40,012 nt of DNA from Chryseobacterium sp. ISL-80 (GCA_018613055.1 JAGGQZ010000032.1:1-40012); one strand, 5' to 3'. Counted from the stretch's first letter, positions 7,573 to 17,006 are shown. A program made the numbers and translations. The notes: generated from the sequence alone by a model not told the origin.

Positions 7573-8133
7573 TTGAAATTATTCGTGGGGCTTGGGAATC
7601 CAGGAAGACAATATGACCAGACTAGGCATAATATCGGCTTTGAAGTCATTGATGAATTATCCAAACGGTGGAATATTCCTTTGGACCAGGCAAAACATAA
7701 AGGATTATTTGGAAAAGGATTTGTGGGCGGAGAAAAGGTCATCCTTTTGAAACCGTTAACCTATATGAATCTGTCGGGAGAATCAATCAGGGCTGTTATG
7801 GATTTTTATGATGTCGATATCGAAGACTTAGTAGTGATCTATGATGATTTGGATATGCCTACAGGCAGAATTCGTTTGCGTCAAAAGGGCAGCGCAGGGG
7901 GCCATAATGGAATAAAGTCCACCATCGCCCATACAGGAACACAGGAATTCAAAAGGATCAGGGTGGGCATCAGCCGTCCGACGAATGGAATGGCCATCAC
8001 GGATTGGGTCCTTGGGCGTTTTACCGCAGAGGAGAAGGACCGGATGAACGAAGCTGTGCTAAAATCCGCCGATGCATGTGAAGCGTGGATCAAGAAGTCG
8101 TTCCTGGAAGTGATGAATACGTTTAACCAGTAA
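7573..8133 (+). CDS. pth: Peptidyl-tRNA hydrolase Pth (SpoVC)
   Basis: Pth releases tRNA from peptidyl-tRNA that has dropped off the ribosome; it is essential, and B. subtilis spoVC mutants fail in sporulation. The 186-residue product begins [21 protein letters not shown], with catalytic His19 and the substrate asparagine at 9. It also has the MNLSG and [11 protein letters not shown] motifs and the basic loop [15 protein letters not shown]. The start is a TTG: the nearby GTG at 7564 is out of frame and closes at once, and AGGGGTG (7559-7565) is at the right distance for 7573. ctc precedes and fin follows, as in B. subtilis. Confidence 0.97.
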   Translation: MKLFVGLGNPGRQYDQTRHNIGFEVIDELSKRWNIPLDQAKHKGLFGKGFVGGEKVILLKPLTYMNLSGESIRAVMDFYDVDIEDLVVIYDDLDMPTGRIRLRQKGSAGGHNGIKSTIAHTGTQEFKRIRVGISRPTNGMAITDWVLGRFTAEEKDRMNEAVLKSADACEAWIKKSFLEVMNTFNQ

Positions 8134-8223
8134 AATACAATCAGGGAAGTCAGCACAATAAACCATGCCAATCTCCTGATTAAGTAATATAATGTTAAAA
8201 TAGAATCATACAATAGGCTAAGT

Positions 8224-8253
8224 GCATAAGTTCCTTACAACGAGTCAATAATG
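8224..8253 (+). promoter_or_regulatory. Sigma-F-type promoter of fin
   Basis: GCATA (8224-8228), a 15-bp spacer and GTCAATAATG (8244-8253) fit the forespore sigma-F consensus GYATA-N15-GGnnAnAnTR with one mismatch, T for the second G. In B. subtilis fin is transcribed in the forespore by sigma F, so position and sequence agree. The fin start is 29 bp downstream. Confidence 0.65.
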
Positions 8254-8282
8254 AATAATGACTTAAATTGGGAGGGACGGGC

Positions 8283-8513
8283 ATGGCTATACATTATCAC
8301 TGCCGTCATTGCGGCACGAATATCGGCTCATTGGACAGGTTGTCTGTCCACAGTGAAAGCTTAGGGTTGCACAAGCTGACAGAGGAAGAGCGGCAGGAGA
8401 TGGTTTCTTACTCAGGTGATGGCGACATTCATATAAAATCGATTTGTGAAGATTGTCAGGAAGCCCTGGAACGCAACCCGGACTTCCACCAGCATGACTA
8501 CCTGATTCACTGA
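8283..8513 (+). CDS. fin: Anti-sigma-F factor Fin (YabK)
   Basis: Fin is a small forespore protein that binds and inhibits sigma F, promoting the switch to sigma G during sporulation. The 76-residue product matches the family length. Two Cys pairs typical of a small zinc-ribbon are visible: CRHCG near residues 6-10 and CEDCQ near 55-59. The conserved LTEEERQEMVSY and HIKSICEDCQEALERNP segments are also present. The ATG at 8283 follows GGGAGGGA and gives the family start MAIHYHCRHCG; an in-frame start at 8268 would overlap that ribosome site. A sigma-F-type promoter precedes it and a terminator follows. Confidence 0.95.
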   Translation: MAIHYHCRHCGTNIGSLDRLSVHSESLGLHKLTEEERQEMVSYSGDGDIHIKSICEDCQEALERNPDFHQHDYLIH

Positions 8514-8516
8514 CAA

Positions 8517-8547
8517 GCTTTGGATTACACATCCAAAGCATTTTTCT
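8517..8547 (+). terminator. Terminator after fin
   Basis: GCTTTGGAT (8517-8525) pairs perfectly with ATCCAAAGC (8531-8539) around a five-base loop, followed by ATTTTTCTG. It separates fin from mfd. Confidence 0.85.
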
Positions 8548-8689
8548 GTTTTCAATATTCACTATCTTGAAGTGACCATAGGCTCTGATCAACCGGCATC
8601 TCTTAAGATCTGGAATGAAAATCAACAGCCTTGTTTAATAAAGCCAAGTTAAAAGATTAGGATTTTTAAAAAGAGAGGGAGAGGTTTGG

Positions 8690-11600
8690 ATGCAGGGGCT
8701 GAAAGCTCTTTTTAGTCATCAGGATGATGTCCAATCTGTCATTTCCGGAATGGATGCGGGTCTCAGGGAACAGCTCGTCGCAGGCCTGTCCGGTTCGGCA
8801 AGGACGGTCTTTTTAGCGGCGATTTACGAACAGACGAAGCGCCCCGTCCTGATTGTGACACATAATTTATTGCAAGCTCAAAAGCTATATGATGACCTGG
8901 TGAATTTGGTAGGGGAAAATGACGTATATCTTTATCCAGCCAATGAACTGATTGCTGCCGAGATCAGCATTTCAAGTCCGGAGCTTAAGGCGCAGCGGAT
9001 CGAAGCCTTGAATCATTGGAGCAAAAAGAAAACGGGGATTGTGATTGTTCCGATGGCAGGTTTAAGAAAGCTATTGCCGCCGAAGGAGCTTTGGTCAAAA
9101 TTCCAGCTGTCATTCAAGCTTGGCGAAGAAATTGAACTGGAATCTCTATTGAACCGCTTTGTCAGCATGGGCTATGTAAGGGCGGACATGGTATCAGCGC
9201 CAGGCGAGTTCAGTGTTCGCGGCGGAATCATTGATATCTACCCGCTTACTTCTGCGGACCCAATCAGGATCGAGCTGTTTGACACGGAGGTAGATTCAAT
9301 CCGGACGTTCTCGCTTGAGGATCAGCGGTCGAAGGAAAAAATGAAAGCTGTGGCGATCGGCCCTGCGACGGAAAACCCAATTGAGCATGAACAGCTGGAC
9401 CGGATGGTTTCGGGCATCAAAGAAGGCCTGGCGAAAAGCCTGAAACAGCTCAAGGATGACAAAGCGAAAACGCTGATGTCACAGAATATCGGCTATGAAC
9501 TGGAACAGCTCCGCAATGGCCAAAAGCCGGATCAAGTGTTCAAATACCTATCGATTGCTTATGAAAAGCCTCAAAGTTTACTAGATTACTTGCCGTCGAA
9601 TGGTTTCCTGTTTGTTGATGAAATCAGCAGGGTCCAGGAGATGAACGAGTCGCTCAGCAAGGAGGAAGCGGAGTGGTATACAAGCCTCCTCGGCGAAGGG
9701 CAGATCATCCATGATTTGAAAATTTCGCACCATCTTCCTGACTTGATGAGTAAAACCCAAAAGCCGATTGTCTTTTTATCGCTGTTTTTACGGCATGTGC
9801 CAAACACGAGCCCGCAGAATATCATCAATATCTCATGCAAACAGATGCAGAGCTTCCACGGGCAGATGAATGTGCTGAAAGGGGAAGTCGATCGCTGGCG
9901 CAAAGGGAATTATGCCATCATTTTCGTCGGTCCTGATGCTGAAAGGGTGAAGAAGCTCGAGCGTGTCCTCGAAGACTATGAGATTGATGCGGTAAAAGTG
10001 GACAGCAAGCAGGAATTGCTGCCAGGGAAGGTGCAAATCATCCAGGGGAGCCTGAATACGGGCTTCGAATTCCCAATCCAGAAGATTGCCGTGATTACCG
10101 AAGAGGAGCTTTTCAACAAGAAAACAAAAAAGCCGGCAAGACGGCAGAAGCTTTCGAATGCAGAGCGGATCAAAAGCTATTCAGAATTGAAAATCGGCGA
10201 CTATGTCGTCCATGTCAATCATGGAATCGGGAAATACCTTGGCATTGAAACGCTTGTCATTAATGGTGTCCATAAGGATTATCTCCACATCCGCTATCAA
10301 GGGACGGATAAGCTTTATGTCCCTGTCGAGCAGATTGACCTTGTTCAGAAGTATGTAGGCTCTGAAGGGAAAGAGCCAAAGGTCTACAAGCTGGGCGGAA
10401 CCGACTGGAAGCGTGTCAAGAGCAAGGTGCAATCCTCCGTCCAGGATATTGCTGATGATTTGATCAAGCTATATGCAGAGCGTGAGGCGAGTGTCGGCCA
10501 TGCTTATTCACCAGATGGCGAGATGCAGCGCGATTTCGAATCGTCCTTTCCTTATCAGGAAACAGAGGATCAAATCCGTTCCATCCATGAAATCAAGCGG
10601 GATATGGAGCGTGAACGTCCGATGGACCGCTTGCTGTGCGGTGATGTTGGCTACGGGAAAACAGAGGTGGCCATCAGGGCAGCATTTAAAGCCATTGCGG
10701 ACGGCAAGCAGGTAGCGTTCCTCGTGCCGACGACCATCCTGGCGCAACAGCATTATGAAACACTTCGTGAACGGTTCCAGGACTTCCCGATCAATATTGG
10801 CCTCATGAGCAGGTTCCGCACACGCAAGCAGCAAACGGAGACCATCAAGGGTTTGAAAGCTGGAAGCGTCGATATTGTTGTCGGAACCCACAGGCTTTTA
10901 TCAAAGGAAATCACTTACCGTGACTTGGGATTGCTGATCATCGACGAAGAACAGCGGTTCGGGGTTACCCATAAAGAGAAAATCAAGCAGCTGAAGACGA
11001 ATGTCGACGTCCTGACTTTGACAGCCACTCCAATCCCGAGAACCCTGCATATGTCGATGCTCGGTGTCAGGGACCTGTCTGTCATCGAAACACCGCCAGA
11101 AAACCGCTTCCCTGTCCAGACCTATGTCATGGAATATAACGGCGGGCTCGTCCGTGAGGCGATTGAACGGGAACTGGCGAGGGACGGACAAGTATACTTC
11201 CTATATAACCGTGTCGAAGACATTGAACGGAAAGCCGAAGAAATTTCTATGCTCGTGCCGGATGCACGTGTTACGTTTGCCCACGGCCGGATGACTGAAA
11301 ATGAGCTTGAATCGGTGATGCTTGGTTTCCTTGAGGGAGAGTATGATGTCCTCGTCAGCACGACGATCATCGAGACGGGTGTGGACATCCCGAATGTAAA
11401 TACCTTGATTGTTTATGATGCGGATAAAATGGGTCTTTCCCAGCTTTACCAGCTGAGAGGAAGGGTTGGGCGCTCCAACAGGGTGGCCTACGCCTATTTC
11501 ACCTACCGGAAAGACAAGATTCTTACAGAAGTGGCGGAAAAACGCCTGCAGGCTATCAAGGAATTCACCGAACTGGGCTCTGGGTTTAAAATTGCGATGC

Positions 11601-12226
11601 GTGACCTGTCGATCCGGGGTGCCGGAAATCTGCTTGGTGCGCAGCAGCATGGCTTCATCGATTCTGTCGGTTTTGATTTGTATTCGCAAATGCTCAAGGA
11701 AGCTATCGAAGAACGCAAGCCCGAAAAAGATCAGGTCCGCAAGCCTTCGATTGAAATCGACCTGGAGCTTGATGCTTATATTCCGGACACCTATATTTCC
11801 GATGGCCATCAAAAGATCGAGATGTATAAGCGTTTCCGAGGTATCGAGACATTGAAGGATATCGATGAATTGAAAGAGGAAATCACCGACCGGTTCGGGG
11901 ATTATCCTCAGGAGGTGGAAACCTTATTAAAGGTGGCGGAGCTCAAGGTATATGCGATTACCGCAGGAGTGGAATCCATCAAACAGGCGAAACAGGATGT
12001 TACGATCCTTTTATCAGAGGATGGCAGCACCCGGATTGACGGACAGAAGGTGTTCAAGCTGAGCAGCCAGTACAGGAATGCGGTCGGGCTTGGCATGGAA
12101 GGCAACAAGTTAAAGATGGTTGTCCATACAAAGGCATTGAAGGACAATCGTTGGTTCGAGATCACTTTCGAGATGGTAAAGGGACTTCACGACTCCCAAA
12201 AGGAACAGGAAAATACAGTATCCTGA
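8690..12226 (+). CDS. mfd: Transcription-repair coupling factor Mfd
   Basis: Mfd recognises RNA polymerase stalled at DNA lesions, pushes it off and recruits UvrA for nucleotide excision repair. The 1178-residue protein has the usual order: a UvrB-like N-terminal module (about 1-350), an RNA-polymerase-interacting domain near 500-560 (GDYVVHVNHGIGKYLG), then a RecG-like translocase. The translocase has Walker A GDVGYGKTE at 651-659, DEEQ at 752-755, LTATPIPRTL, and the GRVGR and TTIIETGVDIPN motifs. A C-terminal TRCF domain closes the protein. Ribosome site GGGAGAGG precedes the ATG. The preceding terminator implies a promoter of its own, which I could not place. Confidence 0.98.
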   Translation: MQGLKALFSHQDDVQSVISGMDAGLREQLVAGLSGSARTVFLAAIYEQTKRPVLIVTHNLLQAQKLYDDLVNLVGENDVYLYPANELIAAEISISSPELKAQRIEALNHWSKKKTGIVIVPMAGLRKLLPPKELWSKFQLSFKLGEEIELESLLNRFVSMGYVRADMVSAPGEFSVRGGIIDIYPLTSADPIRIELFDTEVDSIRTFSLEDQRSKEKMKAVAIGPATENPIEHEQLDRMVSGIKEGLAKSLKQLKDDKAKTLMSQNIGYELEQLRNGQKPDQVFKYLSIAYEKPQSLLDYLPSNGFLFVDEISRVQEMNESLSKEEAEWYTSLLGEGQIIHDLKISHHLPDLMSKTQKPIVFLSLFLRHVPNTSPQNIINISCKQMQSFHGQMNVLKGEVDRWRKGNYAIIFVGPDAERVKKLERVLEDYEIDAVKVDSKQELLPGKVQIIQGSLNTGFEFPIQKIAVITEEELFNKKTKKPARRQKLSNAERIKSYSELKIGDYVVHVNHGIGKYLGIETLVINGVHKDYLHIRYQGTDKLYVPVEQIDLVQKYVGSEGKEPKVYKLGGTDWKRVKSKVQSSVQDIADDLIKLYAEREASVGHAYSPDGEMQRDFESSFPYQETEDQIRSIHEIKRDMERERPMDRLLCGDVGYGKTEVAIRAAFKAIADGKQVAFLVPTTILAQQHYETLRERFQDFPINIGLMSRFRTRKQQTETIKGLKAGSVDIVVGTHRLLSKEITYRDLGLLIIDEEQRFGVTHKEKIKQLKTNVDVLTLTATPIPRTLHMSMLGVRDLSVIETPPENRFPVQTYVMEYNGGLVREAIERELARDGQVYFLYNRVEDIERKAEEISMLVPDARVTFAHGRMTENELESVMLGFLEGEYDVLVSTTIIETGVDIPNVNTLIVYDADKMGLSQLYQLRGRVGRSNRVAYAYFTYRKDKILTEVAEKRLQAIKEFTELGSGFKIAMRDLSIRGAGNLLGAQQHGFIDSVGFDLYSQMLKEAIEERKPEKDQVRKPSIEIDLELDAYIPDTYISDGHQKIEMYKRFRGIETLKDIDELKEEITDRFGDYPQEVETLLKVAELKVYAITAGVESIKQAKQDVTILLSEDGSTRIDGQKVFKLSSQYRNAVGLGMEGNKLKMVVHTKALKDNRWFEITFEMVKGLHDSQKEQENTVS

Positions 12227-12378
12227 CATGTGGAAATATTTTGTAATACAAATGTAAAACAAGAAGGTGTTTCAAAAAAGATAGACAAGGGTAATTTTTG
12301 TGTGTACGCAATAATTGACTGGAAGGTTTATCCGTTTTTGGCACCTTTATCACTTCAAAGAAAATAATGATGAGAAGT

Positions 12379-12407
12379 GTATAGAACTTTCCATATGAAA
12401 GATACTA
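12379..12407 (+). promoter_or_regulatory. Sigma-G-type promoter of spoVT
   Basis: GTATA (12379-12383), a 17-bp spacer and GATACTA (12401-12407) resemble the late-forespore sigma-G consensus (GHATR, about 17-18 bp, CATnhTA) with one mismatch in the -10. spoVT is a sigma-G gene in B. subtilis. The rest of the 265-bp mfd-spoVT gap shows no other feature. Confidence 0.6.
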
Positions 12408-12491
12408 AGTTCAAATCTTGGTAAGGATGATTAATTAAGCCATTATCGTTACCAAAAAAATAATCATCAGATGAAAGTGAGGCAACGTTGG

Positions 12492-13028
12492 ATGAAAGCA
12501 ACTGGTATTGTTCGTCGAATCGATGATTTAGGTCGTGTCGTTATTCCTAAAGAAATTAGAAGAACCCTTCGTATTCGTGAAGGAGATCCACTAGAGATTT
12601 TCGTGGACCGTGATGGTGAAGTAATCCTTAAGAAATATTCACCAATCAGCGAACTGAGCGATTTTGCGAAGGAGTATGCAGAAGCGCTGTATGACAGCCT
12701 TGGCAATCCGGTGCTGATTTGCGATCGAGATACTTATATCGCAGTGGCAGGCGGTTCCAAGAAGGACTACTTGAATAAAAACATCGGTGAACAAGTCGAG
12801 AAGACAATGGAAGACCGTACTTCCTCGCTTGTGAACCAGCAATCTAACTTCGCGCTTGTAGACGGTAATGAAGAGTCTATTTCTTCTTATACGATCGGGC
12901 CAATCATCGCTAACGGAGACCCAATAGGGGCTGTAATCATCTTCTCTAAAGAAGGATCACTGGGAGATGTTGAACAAAAGGCAGTGGAAACTGCTGCAGG
13001 CTTCCTTGCAAGACAGATGGAGCAATAA
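12492..13028 (+). CDS. spoVT: Stage V sporulation transcription factor SpoVT
   Basis: SpoVT is an AbrB-family regulator that tunes sigma-G-dependent genes in the late forespore. The 178-residue product has an N-terminal swapped-hairpin DNA-binding domain (1 to about 50: GIVRRIDDLGRVVIPKEIRR, then REGDPLEIFVDRDGEVILKKY) nearly identical to B. subtilis. A GAF-like domain (about 56-178) carries GPIIANGDPIGAVIIFSK and ends AAGFLARQMEQ. The ATG at 12492 gives the exact family start; an in-frame ATG at 12471 would add seven residues and run through the ribosome site AGTGAGG (12476-12482). Confidence 0.97.
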   Translation: MKATGIVRRIDDLGRVVIPKEIRRTLRIREGDPLEIFVDRDGEVILKKYSPISELSDFAKEYAEALYDSLGNPVLICDRDTYIAVAGGSKKDYLNKNIGEQVEKTMEDRTSSLVNQQSNFALVDGNEESISSYTIGPIIANGDPIGAVIIFSKEGSLGDVEQKAVETAAGFLARQMEQ

Positions 13029-13061
13029 TCGATTAACTGTATTTTCTATCCTACCTGAATG

Positions 13062-13086
13062 GGCAGCTGACAAAGCTGCCTCTTTT
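13062..13086 (+). terminator. Terminator after spoVT
   Basis: GGCAGCT (13062-13068) pairs with AGCTGCC (13074-13080) around a five-base loop and is followed by TCTTTT. Confidence 0.8.
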
Positions 13087-13203
13087 CATGTTCTCGTTTA
13101 TTACGGCTATTTTACAATTGATAAAATGGCTTCGCGGCTTGGGGCTGTCATGTTCATGCTATGATATAATACGTTTGAAACTGAAATTGGAAGGAGATGG
13201 GCG

Positions 13204-14808
13204 ATGAAGCCCGTTGCAGATTCAAACGAATTGATGAAGGGAGCCATGATCCTGACTGTGGCAGCCCTGGTTACAAAAATTTTAAGCGCTGTTTACCGTG
13301 TCCCGTTCCAGAATATTGTTGGAGACATTGGTTTTTATATTTATCAGCAGGTATATCCCTTTTTTGGCATTGTCATGGTTTTATCTACATATGGATTTCC
13401 TGTGATCATTTCTAAATTATACACAGAGGAGCAGGCCGCCGGTCATCATGGCAGGGCGGACAGGCTATTGGCCATCTCGCTTGTGTTTCTCGGCATGGTC
13501 GGGTTTTTGCTTTTCGCCTTCTTCTTTTTTGGTGCGTCATGGATTTCCGGAAAAATCGGAGACCCTGAATTAACGCCATTATTCAAGGTCGTATCGGTCC
13601 CATTTTTGCTCTTTCCGTTCATTTCTGTGTTCAGAGGCTACTTTCAGGGGAAGGGAAACATGGTTCCGACGGCGATTTCCCAGGTTTCAGAACAATTCAT
13701 CCGTGTTGCGACCATCCTGATTTTATCAGCAGTCTTTGTACAACAAGGCTTCTCACTTTATGTAACAGGAGCTGGAGCTGTATTCGGATCCGTAACCGGG
13801 GGACTGATTTCCGTGCTGCTGCTTGGCTTTTATTTTTGGAAAAATAGAGGTGGAGACCCGTTCAAGCATTTTCAGGCGAAGGACCTGTTCGATGACGCAG
13901 CCTGGGCAGTAAAAGCCCTTGTCGTCCAGGGCCTTGCAATCAGCATCAGTGGCATGCTGTTGATCCTGTTCCAGCTAGCGGACTCATTGAACATGTATAT
14001 TTCCTTGCTGGATACAGGGTTGACGACGGAGGAAGCAAAGTCGGCAAAAGGGATTTTTGACCGTGGACAGCCGCTGATCCAGCTAGGGGCTGTTGTTGCT
14101 ACATCGATGTCATTGAGTCTTGTACCGGCGATTTCCGGTGACAAATCAAGTGATCGCCATGAGAGGATTCTCGCAAAAGTCAGGCTCGCGCTTCAGACAA
14201 GCCTGGTTTTTGGCGCGGCAGCTGCGGTGGGATTATCCAGCATCATGGTCCCGGTGAATATCATGCTGTTTAAGAATGCCGATGGATCAAATGTCCTGGC
14301 AGTGCTGAGCTTGATGATTTTATTTGCCTCTGTCATATTGACGATCATGAGCATCCTCCAGGGTCTTGATCATTCGTTATTTCCGGCAGCCGTCGTTCTT
14401 GCCGGGTTTGGCATGAAATATTTCATGAATCTTATCCTGATTCCGTCTTTCGGGACGATGGGTGCTGCCTGTGCCACCCTGATAGCTATGCTTTGCGTCA
14501 TGATGGTCTTGATTGCAAAATTGCGGCGCGAGCTTGGCGGTCCAGTTTTATCAACCGTATTTATCGGAAAAATCCTGCTATCCTCGGCTGTGATGGCTGT
14601 TATTTTGCGATTGTTTTTGTTTATAACAGATTTCGGTTATGGATATATTGAACCTGACAGACTCGGAGCCATTTTCCAGGCATTAAGTTCAGTGGCTATT
14701 GGGGCACTTGTTTATTTTTTCGTGCTGGTCAAAACGAGGGCTTTGACTGAAGATGAGCTGGCGACACTGCCATTCGGAAGCCGGATTGTGCAGCTGTTCT
14801 CCAGGTAA
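13204..14808 (+). CDS. SpoVB/MurJ-like polysaccharide (lipid-linked) flippase, YabM
   Basis: This is a 534-residue integral membrane protein of the MOP flippase superfamily (polysaccharide_synt/SpoVB branch). It matches B. subtilis YabM in position, length and its N-terminal segment. It begins KGAMILTVAALVTKILSAVYRVPFQNIVGDIGFYIYQQVYP, the conserved opening of SpoVB-like proteins, and shows about a dozen or more hydrophobic segments. Family members move lipid-linked wall precursors across the membrane, but the substrate here cannot be read from sequence. Ribosome site AAGGAGATGGG precedes the ATG. A possible extended -10 TGCTATGAT lies near 13157-13165. yabN follows after 32 bp. Confidence 0.9.
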   Translation: MKPVADSNELMKGAMILTVAALVTKILSAVYRVPFQNIVGDIGFYIYQQVYPFFGIVMVLSTYGFPVIISKLYTEEQAAGHHGRADRLLAISLVFLGMVGFLLFAFFFFGASWISGKIGDPELTPLFKVVSVPFLLFPFISVFRGYFQGKGNMVPTAISQVSEQFIRVATILILSAVFVQQGFSLYVTGAGAVFGSVTGGLISVLLLGFYFWKNRGGDPFKHFQAKDLFDDAAWAVKALVVQGLAISISGMLLILFQLADSLNMYISLLDTGLTTEEAKSAKGIFDRGQPLIQLGAVVATSMSLSLVPAISGDKSSDRHERILAKVRLALQTSLVFGAAAAVGLSSIMVPVNIMLFKNADGSNVLAVLSLMILFASVILTIMSILQGLDHSLFPAAVVLAGFGMKYFMNLILIPSFGTMGAACATLIAMLCVMMVLIAKLRRELGGPVLSTVFIGKILLSSAVMAVILRLFLFITDFGYGYIEPDRLGAIFQALSSVAIGALVYFFVLVKTRALTEDELATLPFGSRIVQLFSR

Positions 14809-14840
14809 TGCCTTAACATTATAGAAGGAGGAAGCAGGAA

Positions 14841-16304
14841 ATGAATAAAAAAATTCTCATCATCGGGCTGGGCGCTGGCGACCTTGACCAGCTGCCGCTT
14901 GGTGTATATAGAAAATTTCAGCAGGAGAAGAACCTGTTTTTACGGACAAAGGAGCATCCGGTGGTTGCTGAGCTTGAGAAGGAAGGCATGCAGTTTCAAT
15001 CATTCGACGGTATCTATGAGAAGCATGACCAGTTTGCGGATGTATATGAGGAAATCACAGAATTCTTGCTGGCAGAAGCGGACAAGGCACCCGTCACTTA
15101 TGCTGTTCCCGGACATCCTTTGATTGCGGAGCGGACCGTGCAGCTATTGCTTGAACGAGGCCCGGAACGGGAAACGGAAATTGAGATCGGCGGCGGCCAA
15201 AGCTTCCTTGATGCGATGTTCCAAGCGCTGGAAATTGATCCGATCGATGGGTTCCAGCTGCTTGACGGCACCGCTCTTGTAAAAGAAGACCTGCTGCTGA
15301 AGAGCCATACAATCATCGGCCAGGTGTATGATGCGTTTGTAGCCTCTGACGTGAAGCTGACGCTGATGGAAAAATTGCCGGATGAGTACGAGGTATACAT
15401 CGTCACGGCAGCAGGAAGCAGTGAGGAAGTGATTAAAAAAGTTCCATTATATGAACTGGACCGGGAGATGGAACTGAGCAATCTGACATCGGTATATGTT
15501 CCGCCTGTTGAAGATGAACAGATTTTGTACAAGGATTTCCGGAAGCTGCGTGGAATTATATTAGAACTGCGAGGTCCAAACGGTTGCCCTTGGGATAAAA
15601 AACAAACCCATCAGTCCTTGAAGAAATATTTGATTGAAGAATCATACGAGCTGATCGAAGCCATCGACAATGACGATATTGACCATATGATAGAGGAACT
15701 GGGAGACGTGCTGCTGCAGGTCATGCTCCATGCCCAGATTGGCGAGGATGAAGGATATTTCTCCATTGATGATGTGATCGAAGGGTTATCATCAAAGATG
15801 GTTCGCAGGCACCCCCATGTTTTTGGCGACAAGACAGCAGAAAACGAAGAGGACGTCATGCGCAACTGGCAGGAAATCAAGGAGCAGGAAAAAGGCGGCC
15901 CTGTTAAATCACTTCTCGAGGGAGCCGGCAAAGGGCTGCCAAACCTCTTGAAGGCTTATGAACTGCAAAAAGAAGCAGCAAAAGTCGGCTTTGACTGGAA
16001 GACAGTTGCCCCGATCCTTGATAAAGTTAAGGAAGAAATTGAGGAGCTGTCAGCTGAAATAAGCGGGAACGGCCGGTTTGATGATATTCAGCTGGAATAC
16101 GGAGACATGCTGTTTGCACTCGTGAACTTTGCGAGGCATTACGATATTAATCCGGAAGAGGCGTTATACAAAACAAATCTGAAATTCATGCGGCGTTTTG
16201 CTTTCATCGAACAGAAGGCAGCCGAAAATGGCCGGAAGCTCGAGGATCATTCCCTTGAGGAGCTGGACGCTTATTGGGACGAAGCCAAGAAACAAGGATT
16301 GTAA
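14841..16304 (+). CDS. mazG: Tetrapyrrole-methylase-like / MazG NTP pyrophosphohydrolase fusion (YabN)
   Basis: The protein fuses two domains. Residues 1 to about 220 resemble the tetrapyrrole (corrin/porphyrin) methylase fold, with the IIGLGAGDLDQLPLG start and TYAVPGHPLIAERTVQ. From about 230 to 487 lies a MazG nucleoside triphosphate pyrophosphohydrolase, with CPWDKKQTHQSLKKYLIEE and the metal motifs EExxE at 266-270 and EExxD at 285-289. MazG enzymes hydrolyse NTPs, including aberrant ones; the substrate of the methylase-like half is unknown to me. The 487-residue length is normal for Bacillus YabN. A strong AAGGAGGAAG site precedes the ATG. It probably shares a transcript with the flippase and rqcP. 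Confidence 0.94.
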   Translation: MNKKILIIGLGAGDLDQLPLGVYRKFQQEKNLFLRTKEHPVVAELEKEGMQFQSFDGIYEKHDQFADVYEEITEFLLAEADKAPVTYAVPGHPLIAERTVQLLLERGPERETEIEIGGGQSFLDAMFQALEIDPIDGFQLLDGTALVKEDLLLKSHTIIGQVYDAFVASDVKLTLMEKLPDEYEVYIVTAAGSSEEVIKKVPLYELDREMELSNLTSVYVPPVEDEQILYKDFRKLRGIILELRGPNGCPWDKKQTHQSLKKYLIEESYELIEAIDNDDIDHMIEELGDVLLQVMLHAQIGEDEGYFSIDDVIEGLSSKMVRRHPHVFGDKTAENEEDVMRNWQEIKEQEKGGPVKSLLEGAGKGLPNLLKAYELQKEAAKVGFDWKTVAPILDKVKEEIEELSAEISGNGRFDDIQLEYGDMLFALVNFARHYDINPEEALYKTNLKFMRRFAFIEQKAAENGRKLEDHSLEELDAYWDEAKKQGL

Positions 16305-16343
16305 GGTAAATCAAACCATTTTTTTAAAAGGGGTTTAAATGCG

Positions 16344-16616
16344 ATGAGGCTGGATAAATTTTTAAAAGTGTCAAGATTGATCAAAAGAAGAACATTGGCA
16401 AAGGAAGTATCGGATCAGGGAAGGATTTCAGTCAACGGTGTTCCGGCAAAAGCGAGTACCAATGTAAAAGCAGGCGATGAACTGGCGATCCGTTTCGGAC
16501 AGAAGGTTGTTTCTGTCAAAATTGAGCGGATTCAGGAAAATTCCCGTAAGGAAGAAGCGGCTGAAATGTATACGATCCTTGGGGAAGAGCGAATCCCGGG
16601 GGACGACGAAGAGTAA
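16344..16616 (+). CDS. rqcP: Ribosome-associated quality control S4-domain protein RqcP (YabO)
   Basis: RqcP binds stalled 50S subunits and works with RqcH to add C-terminal alanine tails to nascent chains for degradation. The 90-residue product is essentially one S4 RNA-binding domain, MRLDKFLKVSRLIKRRTLAKE followed by QGRISVNGVPAKASTNVKAGDEL and IRFGQKVVSVKI, with a short acidic tail. It belongs to the Hsp15-like group and matches B. subtilis RqcP over its length. AAGGGG lies upstream of the ATG. It follows yabN by 39 bp, as in related genomes. Confidence 0.95.
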   Translation: MRLDKFLKVSRLIKRRTLAKEVSDQGRISVNGVPAKASTNVKAGDELAIRFGQKVVSVKIERIQENSRKEEAAEMYTILGEERIPGDDEE

Positions 16617-16639
16617 ACCTGGCTTCGTCGGAAGGCTTG

Positions 16640-16668
16640 TTCTATTCTGCCTTAATCAATCATAAACA
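16640..16668 (+). promoter_or_regulatory. Possible sigma-E promoter of yabP
   Basis: TTCTATT (16640-16646), a 14-bp spacer and CATAAACA (16661-16668) partly match the mother-cell sigma-E consensus (KMATATT-N14-CATACAnT). yabP and yabQ are sporulation genes in B. subtilis, which fits. The -35 match is weak. Confidence 0.4.
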
Positions 16669-16703
16669 TGTACAAAAGTGCATTATGATTGTGAGGGGTT
16701 AAG

Positions 16704-17006
16704 ATGAGCCAATATTATGAAACGAACCAGACAAAGAGCAACTTGCCGGATCACGACTTAGTGATGAGAGGCAGAAGGACATTGGAAATCACGGGAGTAA
16801 AGCAGGTTGAAAGCTTCGACAACGAAGAGTTCCTGCTGGAGACAGTCATGGGATTCCTGGCGATCAAAGGCCAGAATCTACAGATGAAGAATCTGGATGT
16901 CGACAAGGGTATCGTCTCGATCAAGGGGAAAATCTTCGATCTGGTCTATCTCGATGACCAGCATGGGGAGAAAGCTAAAGGATTCTTTAGCAAGTTATTC
17001 CGATGA
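16704..17006 (+). CDS. yabP: Spore coat/cortex-associated protein YabP
   Basis: YabP belongs to the YabP/YqfC family of small sporulation proteins. The 100-residue product contains the conserved HDLVMRGRRTLEITGVKQVESFDNEEFLLETVMGFLAIKGQNLQMKNLDVDKG core (about 17-71; only its two ends are diagnostic to me) and IKGKIFDLVY near the C-terminus. It has no signal peptide or membrane segment. The biochemical role is not known to me. AGGGG precedes the ATG and its stop overlaps the yabQ start (ATGA), so the two are translationally coupled. Confidence 0.93.
   Translation: MSQYYETNQTKSNLPDHDLVMRGRRTLEITGVKQVESFDNEEFLLETVMGFLAIKGQNLQMKNLDVDKGIVSIKGKIFDLVYLDDQHGEKAKGFFSKLFR

Noticed and set aside
11201-11812. 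203-codon open frame antisense to mfd
   Set aside because: It is covered by the conserved translocase domain of mfd and shows no coding character of its own.
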